Positions 15,401 to 22,888 of a stretch of DNA of 24,911 bases are shown here, piece after piece; within the stretch, counting starts at the first letter, position 1, and each line of letters opens with the position of its first letter. Source of the stretch: a virus. The notes beneath the pieces are model-generated. The model was not told the DNA's origin. It did no database searches and saw nothing but the letters and a program-made list of their open reading frames with translations. The position numbers and the translations under genes are program-made. The DNA lies in the IMG/VR virus record IMGVR_UViG_3300042564_001249, positions 1 to 24,911 of that record; one strand, given 5' to 3'.

Positions 15401-15732
15401 GAACAGTTCTAGTATTTGGCGGAAATTGTGAAGTTACACTAACTAATGTAAAAGGTGATCGCAGAGTTGCCGGTGTTGTAACTACAAATCCTGCACACTT
15501 AATGAACAGTGCGTTAGAAGGTGATTTTGTAACTGGAATAGCACTACAAGGCCGTGTTCCTGTTAAGGTATTGGGTAGAGTACAAAAAGGTGATCTAGTT
15601 GTTACAAGTGCAATACCAGGGTATGGCATAGTTGATAATGACCCACGGGTTGGCACTGTTATAGGTAAAGCAGTTGCTGAAAAATTAGATGACGGTAAGG
15701 GCGTTGTCGAAGTAGTAGTAGGAAGAGTATAA
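9439..15732 (+). CDS. Giant tail-fibre / virion adhesin protein
   Basis: This 2097-residue product is the largest in the window. Residues 1-40 are an N-terminal module (VNIGVEGNDGTGDSIRESFR) shared with three downstream proteins. GDTMQGPLYL and GGNSMAGELNMGSNKITNV (about 1587), each followed by a YVD(A/S) segment, are typical tail-fibre motifs. From about residue 409 (VATSGSDV) to about 760 lies a pectate-lyase-like beta-helix start, whose second half (EEHLPIRVPNNTSIIGDDFR, about 727) is separated by a mostly helical insertion. A small module, TYEIVTVGDTNWSAIGAS, lies at about 250. The Ser/Thr/Ala-rich C-terminal third is low-complexity. The end (ALYADLAENY, about 1969 onward, with PGTVLVFGG and RRVAGVVTTNPAH) resembles C-terminal chaperone-type domains of phage fibres, possibly self-cleaving. 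Role: host recognition, inferred. Confidence 0.9.
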   Translation: MAQQIVNIGVEGNDGTGDSIRESFRKVNENLNELYAVFGLGGQISFTTLGDVPQEYVVGQDENKVLLVNNDASGISFYSFVSDAGTNDPLDPANTVAFSVADGKLTIRTVNTKLSQDPAPFTIQPVKLGAAIAYDNTTQARLLDTASINLLINDWNTVHGSGSPISADNLLVSKGYTDANYLQPSGPIRVREEPTSFAEYTKTIDSFTSGNAVITDHGFNSGINGVGFLYNSTGTNATPLLENVNAVSFVSGRTYEIVTVGDTNWSAIGASTYEVGDRFVATGVGSGTGVAAAVYFVRYVNSTQLSFHYTIADAKSGSNKISLSGGSGTQTITDTGINNLLDGYWLENEAVPRKATVRRQGDTMQGPLYLADHPYPFNGVGTPNTEFDLQAATKLYVDSSSFASIINLFVATSGSDVQPNTPPGKTGRSFSYAYRTISAACQKAERLQLASEPELGPYVQTITFGSGATNATVNSTPGYNTDVDQDLVVSTINSQKSSIIDAAIAAVNAEYPTFIFDENQWRDDLEYILDAINLDIQASVSSGTKHNYLSRYAGLRYFRNPTTEIAVDTNGQYTQTSYAITQARAATVAELVSASILESTEWNDAVKDLFEVVLDVINPSVSDPALVESTNYYTFRINSGPSSYVDQAISTNPDIFPGKLIRGKTSGAIGRIVTYTRGEDIVGTPTYDEVTMQLLAPIEFSLTEELEYGNLSNIQQVTINVETGIYEEHLPIRVPNNTSIIGDDFRRTIVRPAAGPSQSPWADIWFYRDADIDGNITASGGLEGKYGSDSTLVGYYGHHYLTDPSNANSTPKNNNELDMFMMNDGTILRSLTFQRHGGFGVVLDPEGQILTRSPFIQSCSSFSRSRNAKAFTGGAYIDGYSGNMSVRVVGKNGNFEVDVETPTYTALGIRRPTLPTSFFIDGVRYQVNAIKDYEPSAVSVDGSTTVAKATLILDETSNEGNGLTVSVVTNSQYFDITLLTGGNKSVLANDFTNLNDLGYAVVANNNATTELVSVFTYYCHIGYYALNGSQIRSLTGNNSYGTFGLVAEGSDPDEKASTVILTQDLAQPVKIYNVDQIVELTGTSLGILDGDTLTQVQGAISVTGVVAYTEESGGNTFAYLQTLVNGAFNAIDSVTTYGVPESVDNLGYTANEEDSSLFVFDLTFYPMNGAEVEILHSTGLYYPYGVISASSTDIEVPVAYCDSTNTAIRRKVWRLDLSSGVSAGASGVQVNTTFGTFGNYRDKQSFLLDGLPASLSTRPSTALVFDEQPTQTYRTISFDNTIVSAIPTPAGVKRIGIDANYDAIDLTVSNLYAGDANLDTAIGTMGANAGDTMIAIELLDAGDVNRINNGNMIFTWAGVTHRITEYEVDSSGAYGVVKFTDLYSINDAYTSGLASRADNTIGSTNTLKAVLRANETANITVNISTTRATSHDFLYIGTGGYNSTNYPNRIYGAPTSDWVSDEQAIDENGTSSKAQVQERLKGRCFFSSTDQDGFFRVGRFFTVDQGTGSVTFNASLVLTNIDGIGFKRGVRVNEFSPDDSFTDAKGDAVPTETATEGYINRRLGWNRNGTNLDPGDIISSGALRLDGGNSMAGELNMGSNKITNVATPTNGTDAVNKDYVDANNELSELVDVAIATPVEGQVLTYVGGATNKWVNVPFDTSAATTDITFSYTSGELRAAIASEVIMDADVNLNAGIQQRKLSMNAATTRANATGITQADLGLASFNSSVFTSTDGWLTVSTSGITNAMLAGSIANNKLSNSSITFGDGSTTSAVSLGGTLTVQGTANEVEVGYSAGVFTVGLPSTITATLSGNASSATVATTTTITAKNTDAAPNFITFVASQSGNLSTFTDSGLTWTPTTNTLGFTTGLITGLNKATFSGATTVNEIILPTNLSDALTIRDNAGTAVDILDITTTTGAPSFNVKTNMTITGNILPGANSPTDSGQMLGGSGNRWNTVYATTFNGTATEALYADLAENYLGDADYEPGTVLVFGGNCEVTLTNVKGDRRVAGVVTTNPAHLMNSALEGDFVTGIALQGRVPVKVLGRVQKGDLVVTSAIPGYGIVDNDPRVGTVIGKAVAEKLDDGKGVVEVVVGRV

Positions 15733-15983
15733 TGACAAAACAAACTATTAACATAGGTAGCAGTCCTAACAAAGGCGACGGCGATCCGTTACGCACCGCT
15801 TTTACAAAAATAAACAACAATTTTAACGAGTTGTATGTTGGACCACCTACATATTCACAGGAAGAAATAGATTTGTTAACACCAACGTTTGGAATGTTTT
15901 TATATAATTCTACCACTGGAAAATTTCAAGGATACGTTGCAGATTCGGGAGATAGCACACCTGGCTGGGTTGATTTGCACTAA
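15732..15983 (+). CDS. Short virion protein with fibre N-terminal module
   Basis: The 83-residue product consists almost only of the shared N-terminal module (INIGSSPNKGDGDPLRTAF, then KINNNFNELYVG) plus a short tail resembling the start of a fibre repeat (MFLYNSTTGKFQGYV, ending PGWVDLH). Its ATG overlaps the stop of the giant fibre by one base (TAATG), so it depends on fibre translation. It may be a small capping or linking subunit that uses the same docking site as the long fibre, or the remnant of a shortened fibre; sequence does not decide. Confidence 0.8.
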   Translation: MTKQTINIGSSPNKGDGDPLRTAFTKINNNFNELYVGPPTYSQEEIDLLTPTFGMFLYNSTTGKFQGYVADSGDSTPGWVDLH

Positions 15984-16004
15984 ATATATAAAACGGAGAA
16001 TAAT

Positions 16005-16715
16005 ATGTCAATTGTATCAATTAACGTAGGTAATGCAGCTAATGACGGCACTGGTGACGATCTTCGAGAAGCATTTATTAAAATAAATCAAAACTTCCAG
16101 CTTCTTGATGGTATTGCAGAACAAGAAGGAAGTAACCTAGGGTCTTCTGGGGCAGAAGTTTATTCGAACACAGCTAATAATACACTTTATTTTAGAAGAC
16201 TTGTCGCTGGCAACAACATGCAATTAACGCAACTAGATAATACAATTGTTGTTGAAAACACAATGCCTGAAAGCAGATTTACTATTGTTACAAATTCAGG
16301 TAGCTTAATATCCGGTGCCGGAATTAATTATAATATTTTAGGTGCAGATGCTATTACTGTAACTGCAAATGAAAATACAAAAACTATAACTATTACTGGA
16401 AGTTTATTACAAGATACAACTCCAGAACTTGGCGGAAACTTAGTAGGCAACAATAGAAATATAACAGGAATTAATAACTTAACAGCTACTTCAATAACTG
16501 GAACAACTATTAATGCAACAAACTTATTAACAACTAACATAGGCGGGGTTAATTATCAAGAAAGACTTGGTAGATACATTTCTGGGTTCGACTTAGGCGA
16601 TATAGATCAACCAGTGGAAAGTATTCTAGATTGGGTAATATTACAAGTAGGACTGGATTTTGGATCGTTTACTACACCAGCATCCGGGGATGTTGACTTT
16701 GGCAGCATCGTATAA
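16005..16715 (+). CDS. Virion structural protein with fibre N-terminal module
   Basis: The 236-residue product starts with the shared module (SINVGNAANDGTGDDLREAF, then KINQNFQLLDG). The middle is Thr/Asn/Ile-rich with short strand repeats (AITVTANENTKTITITGSL, INNLTATSITGTTINATNL), as in trimeric beta fibres. A short conserved phrase TTPELGGNLVGNNRNITG also occurs in fibre proteins of T4-like marine phages. The C-terminus (LDFGSFTTPASGDVDFGSI) is acidic. Shine-Dalgarno ACGGAG lies 8 bases before the ATG. The gap to the next gene is nine bases. Confidence 0.85.
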   Translation: MSIVSINVGNAANDGTGDDLREAFIKINQNFQLLDGIAEQEGSNLGSSGAEVYSNTANNTLYFRRLVAGNNMQLTQLDNTIVVENTMPESRFTIVTNSGSLISGAGINYNILGADAITVTANENTKTITITGSLLQDTTPELGGNLVGNNRNITGINNLTATSITGTTINATNLLTTNIGGVNYQERLGRYISGFDLGDIDQPVESILDWVILQVGLDFGSFTTPASGDVDFGSIV

Positions 16716-16724
16716 GGGGATAAA

Positions 16725-19700
16725 ATGTTACCACAATGGACTGTTCCAACAAATACAACTCTTGCAAGAATTCCAGAAAATGCAATAGTTTACCTACCGT
16801 TGCCGTTGGATCCTACCGTAGTTGCAACGACTTCTATAATTTCAGGATCTTTGCCACAAGGTCTAACATTAGCAAATAATATAATTACGGGATCACCATT
16901 TCCTGTAAACGAAGTAACAGTAAATACATTTGTTGTACGAGCGTCGAATTCATCCGGAGTACTAGACAGAACCTTTTCTATATATATAGAAAACTATCCA
17001 ACTTGGACTGCTGAAAATAATTATGACTTTGGAATATTTGAAGAAAGAAATACTATCGATATTCCGCTGCCTATATCTAATGTGCAAAGCTTAAGCACAT
17101 CGGTTATTAGTGGATCATTGCCTCCGGGATTGAGATTGGTTGAAAATAGAATCAAAGGTACAATTTTAGAAGTTGCTCGAGATACAATATTTACTTTTGT
17201 AATTAGAGCAAACCTTGGTGGTGCAGTGTTAGATAGAACTTTTGTTATGACTGTTCAAGGACCTGATAACCCACAATGGGTTACTCCTGAAGGAAAATTA
17301 CCAGTTGGTTCTAATGAAGCGTTATTTATTCTCGACAACAGTTTAATAAATTATCAGCTTGTTGCTACTGATACAGATTTGCCTGCGGGCGATTCTTTGC
17401 AGTATTATATAGCAGACGGCGAAGGAGAATTGCCTCCTGGTATTAGTTTAACAACAGATGGACGTATAACAGGCATAGTAGATCCTATTTTAGCATTAGA
17501 CATAAATGCCGACTCGGGCGGATACGATGTTGGGCAATATGGACTTTACCCATTTGATTTTGGAATTGTTAGTGGCAGTGGTTTAGATACCTATTATTAT
17601 GACACTAAAGTTTATGACTATAGTGTTCCGACTAGAGCACCTAAAAAACTAAATAGAACTTATGAATTTATAGTAACTGTAACTGATAACGTTGCATTTG
17701 CAAAAAGAAAGTTTTCAATATATGTAGTTAGCGACGACTTCTTGAGAGCTGACAACACTATAATGAAAGCTGCCGACGGCGTCTTTACAGCAGACAATAC
17801 ATATTCTAGAGTTCCATTGTGGTTAACTCCTTCCGATCTAGGAATCAAACGTGCAAATAACTTTATTACAATATACTTAGATGTACTAGATACTTACACC
17901 CTAGAAGGCGACATACTCTTTTTTCAAGAGCCGGTTAATCCTGGAGTTTATAAATTAAAATCCACTGGAGAAATTATTGAAAATGGCAGTTATGAAATTG
18001 GTGGTGTTCTTCCATACTTTCCAAAATCTAACTATCAAACAACAAGTATTTTAGATTTTGAGGTTGTGTATCCGGAATCAGAAAGTAAATTTCCACCAGG
18101 TGTAACATTAGATTCAGAAACTGGAGAAATAGCCGGAATTGTTCCTTATCAACCAGCAGTTACAACAGATTATAGATTTACTGTTAGAGCCGATCGTTTT
18201 GACATTGGCGAAGGTTTTGTAAAAGTCTTTGGCACATACAACGCCGAAGTACTAAGTGGAAATACTAGATTTAGAATAGCAAAGCTTCCTAGAGGAACTC
18301 AAGACGGCATTGACGACTTGCAATCGTTAATTGGAAAAGAAATACCAATTGAGCAACGATATTACACAGTTAAAAACGTGTTTGGCGATAACGAGTTTTG
18401 GGACGAGATAGAAATTTCTGCTCCGTTGTCTCCTACTCCTGTAGCAACTCCGATCACAGTTAAAAAGTCTGCTACTACTAGTCAAAACTACATCTTTGCA
18501 AATACAATGCTAGAAGCAGACAAAAAGTTTTATATAGGAAAAAGTATAAGATATTCTGATTTAGAATACTATCCTATTACCGCAATATATCCTTATATAG
18601 AATACAAAGTATATCTTGACGATAGCACAGTTGGTATTGAGTTAGTTACAAATATAACTGGTCCGGTTGTTGGAACTATAGAAGAAACACTAGAGTCATT
18701 TTTAGGTTCTGCCGAGTTACCGGCGTATGTATCAAGTGTTTCAAATATTCACGGAATAGTTGAGTTAACATTGGTTATACCTGCTACTTCAACAAATAGA
18801 AATACTAATTTTATCAAGAGCTTATTCCATACAGCAGATAGTTCTCCAATAATTCTTCAAGAAATAGATAACTATGATAGAATACAATTGTCTACACCGT
18901 TGTCAAGATCTTATTCTCAAACTATTCAAATAAGTTTTGGAACATACACAGGTGGATCCTTTAATGTTACGTTTCCTAGAGCCGAAGTGGATGTTGCATC
19001 GAAGAAAAAAACATTTACTATTAAACTACTAGGCGAAGTTGATAGTACTATTACTTGGCTTACAGACTCAGACCTAGGAACACTCAATGCTAATAGAATA
19101 AGTACGCTTTTTGTTAAAGCAGAAACTACTGTTCCAAACGCTGTGCTAATTTATAATGTAGTTTCAGGAAAATTACCTTACGGTCTATCTTTAAAGAATG
19201 ACGGAGAAATTATTGGAAAAGTTCCTATAAACGGAACAGAGTCTTCTCCAGGATTAACTTTCTTTGATTCAGGAAACACAACATTTGACGGTGCAACTAC
19301 TACAATGGATAGAGTGTATAACTTTACAGTACTAGCTCGCGATCGCTTTGGGTTTAGTGCAGTTAGCAAAGAATTTACATTAGTTATAAGTGATGCAGAC
19401 AACTTAACCTACAGCAACATCTATATGAAACCATTTTTACCAACAATTCAACGAGAATTATTTTTAAATTTAATGGACAATGCGAAGGTTATATCGCCTA
19501 AGTTAGTTTATAGACCAAACGATCCTAGTTTTGGAATACAAAAAGATCTTAAATGCCTTGTGTTTTCTGGAATTGAAACACAAAACATTGAAAAATTTGT
19601 CGGGGCCGCAGCTAGAAATCATAAAAGAAAGCGTTACTTACTCGGAGATGTTAAAACTGCTATCGCTAAAAAAGAAGGAACAAATGAAGTTATATACGAG

Positions 19701-20285
19701 ATTGTGTATGTTGAACTAAAAGATCCTGCAAAACCAACATCAGGAAAAACTAGAACATTCTTTAATACACTTAATATGACTGGTAAGATAACTGCTGACA
19801 GCATTCGCTACGAAGCAAACGACGACACGTTTAAAAATGATGATAAAAGTCCTTGGAGATTTAGACCAAACACAAATACTATAACTGCTGATAGCAACGC
19901 AGTTAATGTATCTCAAAATAGAGATAGTAAAAAATATATTTCAAATATCGATAACATGCGAGATCGTATAAGAGAAATGGAAATTAACGAAGACGACAGT
20001 ACAAACAGACTTGCTAAAACAAGTAGAGACTTTTTACCTTTATGGATGAGAACTGCTCAGGGTAGTAGTTTTTCTGAAATAGATTATGTATTAGCACTAC
20101 CGTTAGTTTACTGTAAACCGGGTCAATCTGAGATCATAAAGGATAATATAATTAATTATATGTCAACTACAGGATTTTCGTTTACACAACTAGATTTTGA
20201 CATTGATAGATACATTATAGATACCACAACTGGCAACAGCCAAGAACAATATATTCTATTCGCAAATTATACATTTAACGTTTAA
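16725..20285 (+). CDS. Large virion protein with Ig-like repeats
   Basis: This 1186-residue product carries at least five copies of a putative Ig (He_PIG-like) motif of the form G-L-P-G-L: SGSLPQGLTL (about 39), SGSLPPGLRL (about 128), GELPPGISL (about 233), SKFPPGVTL (about 454) and GKLPYGLSL (about 814). Each is followed by an I-x-G segment and a strand such as YRFTVRA or YNFTVLARD. From about residue 905 the sequence changes to a distinct C-terminal domain (YMKPFLPTIQRELFLNLM, KRKRYLLGDVKTAI, RDFLPLWMRTAQG), which I do not recognise and which may be the virion-binding or assembly part. Ig-like folds in phage structural proteins often mediate weak surface adhesion. Shine-Dalgarno AAGGGGA precedes the ATG. 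Confidence 0.88.
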   Translation: MLPQWTVPTNTTLARIPENAIVYLPLPLDPTVVATTSIISGSLPQGLTLANNIITGSPFPVNEVTVNTFVVRASNSSGVLDRTFSIYIENYPTWTAENNYDFGIFEERNTIDIPLPISNVQSLSTSVISGSLPPGLRLVENRIKGTILEVARDTIFTFVIRANLGGAVLDRTFVMTVQGPDNPQWVTPEGKLPVGSNEALFILDNSLINYQLVATDTDLPAGDSLQYYIADGEGELPPGISLTTDGRITGIVDPILALDINADSGGYDVGQYGLYPFDFGIVSGSGLDTYYYDTKVYDYSVPTRAPKKLNRTYEFIVTVTDNVAFAKRKFSIYVVSDDFLRADNTIMKAADGVFTADNTYSRVPLWLTPSDLGIKRANNFITIYLDVLDTYTLEGDILFFQEPVNPGVYKLKSTGEIIENGSYEIGGVLPYFPKSNYQTTSILDFEVVYPESESKFPPGVTLDSETGEIAGIVPYQPAVTTDYRFTVRADRFDIGEGFVKVFGTYNAEVLSGNTRFRIAKLPRGTQDGIDDLQSLIGKEIPIEQRYYTVKNVFGDNEFWDEIEISAPLSPTPVATPITVKKSATTSQNYIFANTMLEADKKFYIGKSIRYSDLEYYPITAIYPYIEYKVYLDDSTVGIELVTNITGPVVGTIEETLESFLGSAELPAYVSSVSNIHGIVELTLVIPATSTNRNTNFIKSLFHTADSSPIILQEIDNYDRIQLSTPLSRSYSQTIQISFGTYTGGSFNVTFPRAEVDVASKKKTFTIKLLGEVDSTITWLTDSDLGTLNANRISTLFVKAETTVPNAVLIYNVVSGKLPYGLSLKNDGEIIGKVPINGTESSPGLTFFDSGNTTFDGATTTMDRVYNFTVLARDRFGFSAVSKEFTLVISDADNLTYSNIYMKPFLPTIQRELFLNLMDNAKVISPKLVYRPNDPSFGIQKDLKCLVFSGIETQNIEKFVGAAARNHKRKRYLLGDVKTAIAKKEGTNEVIYEIVYVELKDPAKPTSGKTRTFFNTLNMTGKITADSIRYEANDDTFKNDDKSPWRFRPNTNTITADSNAVNVSQNRDSKKYISNIDNMRDRIREMEINEDDSTNRLAKTSRDFLPLWMRTAQGSSFSEIDYVLALPLVYCKPGQSEIIKDNIINYMSTTGFSFTQLDFDIDRYIIDTTTGNSQEQYILFANYTFNV

Positions 20286-20289
20286 CGAC

Positions 20290-20297
20290 GATAAATA
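20290..20297 (+). promoter_or_regulatory. Late promoter box before 20319
   Basis: GATAAATA differs from the T4 late consensus only in the first base. The gene start follows 22 bases later with Shine-Dalgarno TTAAGGA. It could drive the following two overlapping genes as well. Confidence 0.55.
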
Positions 20298-20318
20298 ATA
20301 CAAATTAAGGATTAAAAA

Positions 20319-20888
20319 ATGACTAGTGCAATTATTAGTACAACAATTGATGAAAATTTTCCAGTTGCTGGACAAGACAACGATAGCCAAGGGTTTAGAG
20401 ATAATTTTAACATTATTAAAACTGCGTTATCTGTAGCCAAAGAAGAAATAAGCGATCTTCAAGAAGGAGTTGCTAGAATCGATGGCGACAATAATTTTGA
20501 TTATAATGCTATTATAAATGCTGAGTTTCGTGGGTGTGTTCAATTAGTCGAAGAAACTAATGCAACAGGAACAAGTGATAACGAAAATCTTGATTACAAT
20601 CAAGGAAGTGTGTTTGTTGTAAAAGCAACCGGTAATATTTCTCTTAACTTCCAAAATTGGCCAAATGACGGATACGCACAAAGTAGAATTTTTTTAACAG
20701 CTGACGGAACTGCACGAACTGTTTCGTTTATCAGTGAAAATAGCGGAACAGTAAAAACTGACGGCAACGTTGCTTGGTCAGGAGACACATTATCTGTTAC
20801 TTCTGCTACAAACGCAACTGTTGTCGAAGCATTTACATACGACAACGGAGTTACTGTATATCTAAGATATTTAGGAATTTTTAGCTAA
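20319..20888 (+). CDS. Virion structural protein with divergent N-terminal module
   Basis: The 189-residue product begins with a divergent form of the module seen in the other fibre-cluster proteins (NFPVAGQDNDSQGFRDNFN, then IIKTALSVAKEEISDLQEG), followed by a probable coiled coil and a beta-rich C-terminal domain (FVVKATGNISLNFQNWP, FLTADGTARTVSFIS, TVYLRYLGIFS). The pattern of G-x-D-N-x-x-x-FR-x-NF at the start points to the same docking function. A late box and a good Shine-Dalgarno precede it. Its stop overlaps the next start by one base (TAATG). Confidence 0.82.
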   Translation: MTSAIISTTIDENFPVAGQDNDSQGFRDNFNIIKTALSVAKEEISDLQEGVARIDGDNNFDYNAIINAEFRGCVQLVEETNATGTSDNENLDYNQGSVFVVKATGNISLNFQNWPNDGYAQSRIFLTADGTARTVSFISENSGTVKTDGNVAWSGDTLSVTSATNATVVEAFTYDNGVTVYLRYLGIFS

Positions 20889-21118
20889 TGCATCCAGTTG
20901 GGGAAGATTTAACAAAATTAACAGATTCCCAATTAGAGTCTAAGCTTTATAAACTCAACTCATTATACTTTATGACTGAAAATCCATCAGTGCGACATCA
21001 AATGATACTATTGATGGACACTTACAAACTTGAATTAGATGAACGAAGAACTGCTGCAAGAATAAAACAAGCTGCCCAAGGCAACGATGATCTTGACAGT
21101 TTAATAAAAGTAAGCTAA
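20888..21118 (+). CDS. Small helical protein of unknown function
   Basis: The 76-residue product is predicted to be almost entirely helical and charged (DLTKLTDSQLESKLYKLNSLY, LDERRTAARIKQAAQG). It contains no membrane segment or cysteine. Its start overlaps the stop of the preceding virion gene by one base, so it is coupled to it and probably late. Such short helical proteins next to virion genes may be assembly helpers, but no family is recognised. Confidence 0.75.
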   Translation: MHPVGEDLTKLTDSQLESKLYKLNSLYFMTENPSVRHQMILLMDTYKLELDERRTAARIKQAAQGNDDLDSLIKVS

Positions 21119-21127
21119 ACTATTTAA

Positions 21128-21649
21128 ATGCTCATGAAGACTGACGAACTAGGTATACCACGGTTTACAAATCGTGATTTGATAGATATGATCTATTCCG
21201 GTCATGCGGATAAAATTCATGTGGTATTATGTGATGCCAATGACGAAGTTGACCGATTTAATGAAATTATGAAAGAACAAGGTCTTTCATCACTTCAAAA
21301 ATATATTCCTATAGATGTAGATCAAAAAACGTTTGACGGTGTATGTCAAAGCGAATGGTATATGCCAAAAGAATACAAATGCATGAATGTGCATGATTAT
21401 TTGATCGAAAAATGTAATACACAAGAAGAAAAAGATCGTGTGTATGACGAAGTCATGGAATATGATCGTCGTGGTATGATAAACTTGTTACGCTATATGA
21501 TCTATCTTGTAGACTTTATGCGTGAAAATAACATTGTTTGGGGTGTTGGCCGCGGAAGTTCAGTTGCAAGTTATGTGTTGTATCTAATAGGTGTGCATCG
21601 AATAGATTCTATTCAGTACGACCTTGACTGGCGTGAATTTTTAAAATAG
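21128..21649 (+). CDS. Truncated DnaE-like (DNA polymerase III alpha) protein
   Basis: The C-terminal 60 residues of this 173-residue product match the palm entry of bacterial DnaE: YMIYLVDFMRENNIVWGVG, then RGSSVASYVLYLIG and IDSIQYDLDWREFL, compare the family pattern VGPGRGSGAGSLVAYALGI with D-P-L-Y-L-F-E-R-F-L. The part before it (YMPKEYKCMNVHDYLIEKC) also fits the DnaE region ahead of the palm. The product ends where DnaE would continue to its catalytic aspartates (PDFDVDF), so it cannot polymerise as such. It has no PHP domain. It may be an independent module, for example nucleotide or DNA binding, or a decayed gene with an intact frame. The first ATG has no good Shine-Dalgarno; ATG 21134 is possible. 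Confidence 0.75.
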   Translation: MLMKTDELGIPRFTNRDLIDMIYSGHADKIHVVLCDANDEVDRFNEIMKEQGLSSLQKYIPIDVDQKTFDGVCQSEWYMPKEYKCMNVHDYLIEKCNTQEEKDRVYDEVMEYDRRGMINLLRYMIYLVDFMRENNIVWGVGRGSSVASYVLYLIGVHRIDSIQYDLDWREFLK

Positions 21650-21678
21650 TTGTCAAATAATATTTTTTTAGAAAATAT
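21650..21678 (+). promoter_or_regulatory. Weak possible sigma70 promoter
   Basis: TTGTCA (21650-21655), 17 bases, AAATAT (21673-21678), with TATAAG overlapping at 21676. The 66-base gap before the next gene, its AT-rich content and the good Shine-Dalgarno AAGGAGAG suggest a promoter here, but the -10 match is poor. Confidence 0.3.
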
Positions 21679-21715
21679 AAGTCATAAGTATTAATGGTGA
21701 TATAAGGAGAGCAAT

Positions 21716-22051
21716 ATGGCAATGAAACAACCAGGCCGTAAGATTTATAGATCAGCTAACGGAAAGAATGTTGATTTAGATCTACTCATTTCAAGAAATG
21801 AGTTAACTCCAGCTGTTGGTAATGCAAAAGTTAATGCAAGAGGTGACGAACTTGGACCGGGCGGAAAAATAGTGCGTAAAAAAGAAGATATTCTAAAAGA
21901 TTATTATGACAAAAGCACTGGATTAAGATCCGAATCTGTAGTTAAAAACGATAAAAAATCCGACACAGCAGGAGTTGTTGGTGCAACAGCCGCAGAAGCA
22001 GCTGAATGGGAAGAAGACGAAGACGGCAATTTTATTAGAAAAGGTAAGTAA
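21716..22051 (+). CDS. Conserved-type small protein of unknown function
   Basis: The 111-residue product has a basic N-terminal half with a distinctive segment (RNELTPAVGNAKVNARGDEL, then GPGGKIVRKKED) and an acidic tail (AAEAAEWEEDEDGNFIRKGK). I recall similar proteins in marine T4-like phages without a known role; this is unverified. It is probably largely unstructured, with charge separation between its ends. Shine-Dalgarno AAGGAGAG is strong. The stop overlaps the start of the co-chaperonin gene by one base (TAATG), which suggests the two are made together. Confidence 0.8.
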   Translation: MAMKQPGRKIYRSANGKNVDLDLLISRNELTPAVGNAKVNARGDELGPGGKIVRKKEDILKDYYDKSTGLRSESVVKNDKKSDTAGVVGATAAEAAEWEEDEDGNFIRKGK

Positions 22052-22455
22052 TGTCTCTAACAATTAATACTATTAAAGGTACACTTACACCTATTGGTAA
22101 TAGAGTGTTAGTGTCTGACATGTATTTTGGAGAACAAAAAACAAAGTCAGGATTGATTATTCGAAACGACGACGGCACTACTAGAGGAATTTATCCTAGG
22201 TGGGGCAAAGTCTATGCTAAAGGTCCAATTAATACAGACGAATACAATGTAGGAGACTGGGTATTAGTTGAACACGGTAGATGGACTAGATCTGTAAACA
22301 TTGACGGCGGCGATGGTGAAAAAGAAGTTCGCATGGTAGAAGCTGAAAGTATACTTATGTGGAGTGATGAAAAACCAGAAGGTGCTGTTTTTGGTAAAGA
22401 ATACGAAAATGGTTCAGGCGTAGACATTCGCCCAGATGACTTTATTAACAGATAA
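22051..22455 (+). CDS. GroES-like co-chaperonin (T4 gp31 analogue)
   Basis: The 134-residue product has a GroES-fold core: TPIGNRVLVSDMYFGEQKT at the start of the barrel, the mobile-loop-like KSGLIIRNDDGTTRGI, the GKVYAKGP strand and VGDWVLVEHGRWTRSV. GroES co-chaperonins cap GroEL; T4 gp31 replaces GroES to fold the large capsid protein, and a similar job with the host GroEL is the likely function. It is longer than host GroES (about 97 residues), with an extra acidic C-terminal extension (GAVFGKEYENGSGVDIRPDD). Its start is coupled to the previous gene, and it is followed after nine bases by MazG. Confidence 0.85.
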   Translation: MSLTINTIKGTLTPIGNRVLVSDMYFGEQKTKSGLIIRNDDGTTRGIYPRWGKVYAKGPINTDEYNVGDWVLVEHGRWTRSVNIDGGDGEKEVRMVEAESILMWSDEKPEGAVFGKEYENGSGVDIRPDDFINR

Positions 22456-22464
22456 GAGGACAAT

Positions 22465-22869
22465 TTGACACAAGTCGACCTAAATAAATATCGTGATTTT
22501 GTAGAAGAAGTCACAAGCGATGCTTCTAATGATTTAGAAGCAATGATTACAAGGCTTCGCGAATTAAATGAAGTAGTTAATATAGCACTGCTAATGACTG
22601 GAAGTACAGGAGTAGCAGCAGAAGGCGGCGAATTTGCCGAAATTGTAAAGAAGTGTGTATTCCAAGGCAAGCCTATGAACGAAGACACAATCTTTCATAT
22701 GAAACGTGAGTTAGGAGATATTGCTTGGTATTGGGTTAATGCATGTAGAGCAATTGGCGTAGACCCTAATGAAGTAATTGCTGAAAATGTACGTAAACTA
22801 GAAGCACGTTACCCTGGTGGTGAATTCAATGTACACTATAGTGAAAATCGCAAAGAAGGCGATTTGTAA
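22465..22869 (+). CDS. MazG-like nucleotide pyrophosphohydrolase
   Basis: The 134-residue product is an all-alpha NTP pyrophosphatase of the MazG type. The metal-binding helices are visible: EGGEFAEIVKK (a variant of the E-E-x-x-E motif) and ELGDIAWYWVNA (the E-x-x-D motif), with NVRKLEARYPGG near the end, as in phage MazG proteins. The enzyme hydrolyses nucleoside triphosphates and has been proposed to affect ppGpp or nucleotide pools in marine phage infections; that role is debated. The start is a TTG with Shine-Dalgarno AGAGGA six to eleven bases upstream; no better ATG exists before the first motif. Confidence 0.9.
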   Translation: MTQVDLNKYRDFVEEVTSDASNDLEAMITRLRELNEVVNIALLMTGSTGVAAEGGEFAEIVKKCVFQGKPMNEDTIFHMKRELGDIAWYWVNACRAIGVDPNEVIAENVRKLEARYPGGEFNVHYSENRKEGDL

Positions 22870-22888
22870 ATTTTATAAAGGAAAAAAC

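Noticed and set aside
15979-15986. Possible late promoter box (ACTAAATA) before 16005
   Set aside because: It differs from the late consensus at two important positions and overlaps the preceding stop; read-through from upstream is enough.
22212-22688. A 158-codon minus-strand frame across the co-chaperonin and MazG genes
   Set aside because: It is antisense to two genes with clear family motifs and has no ribosome site.
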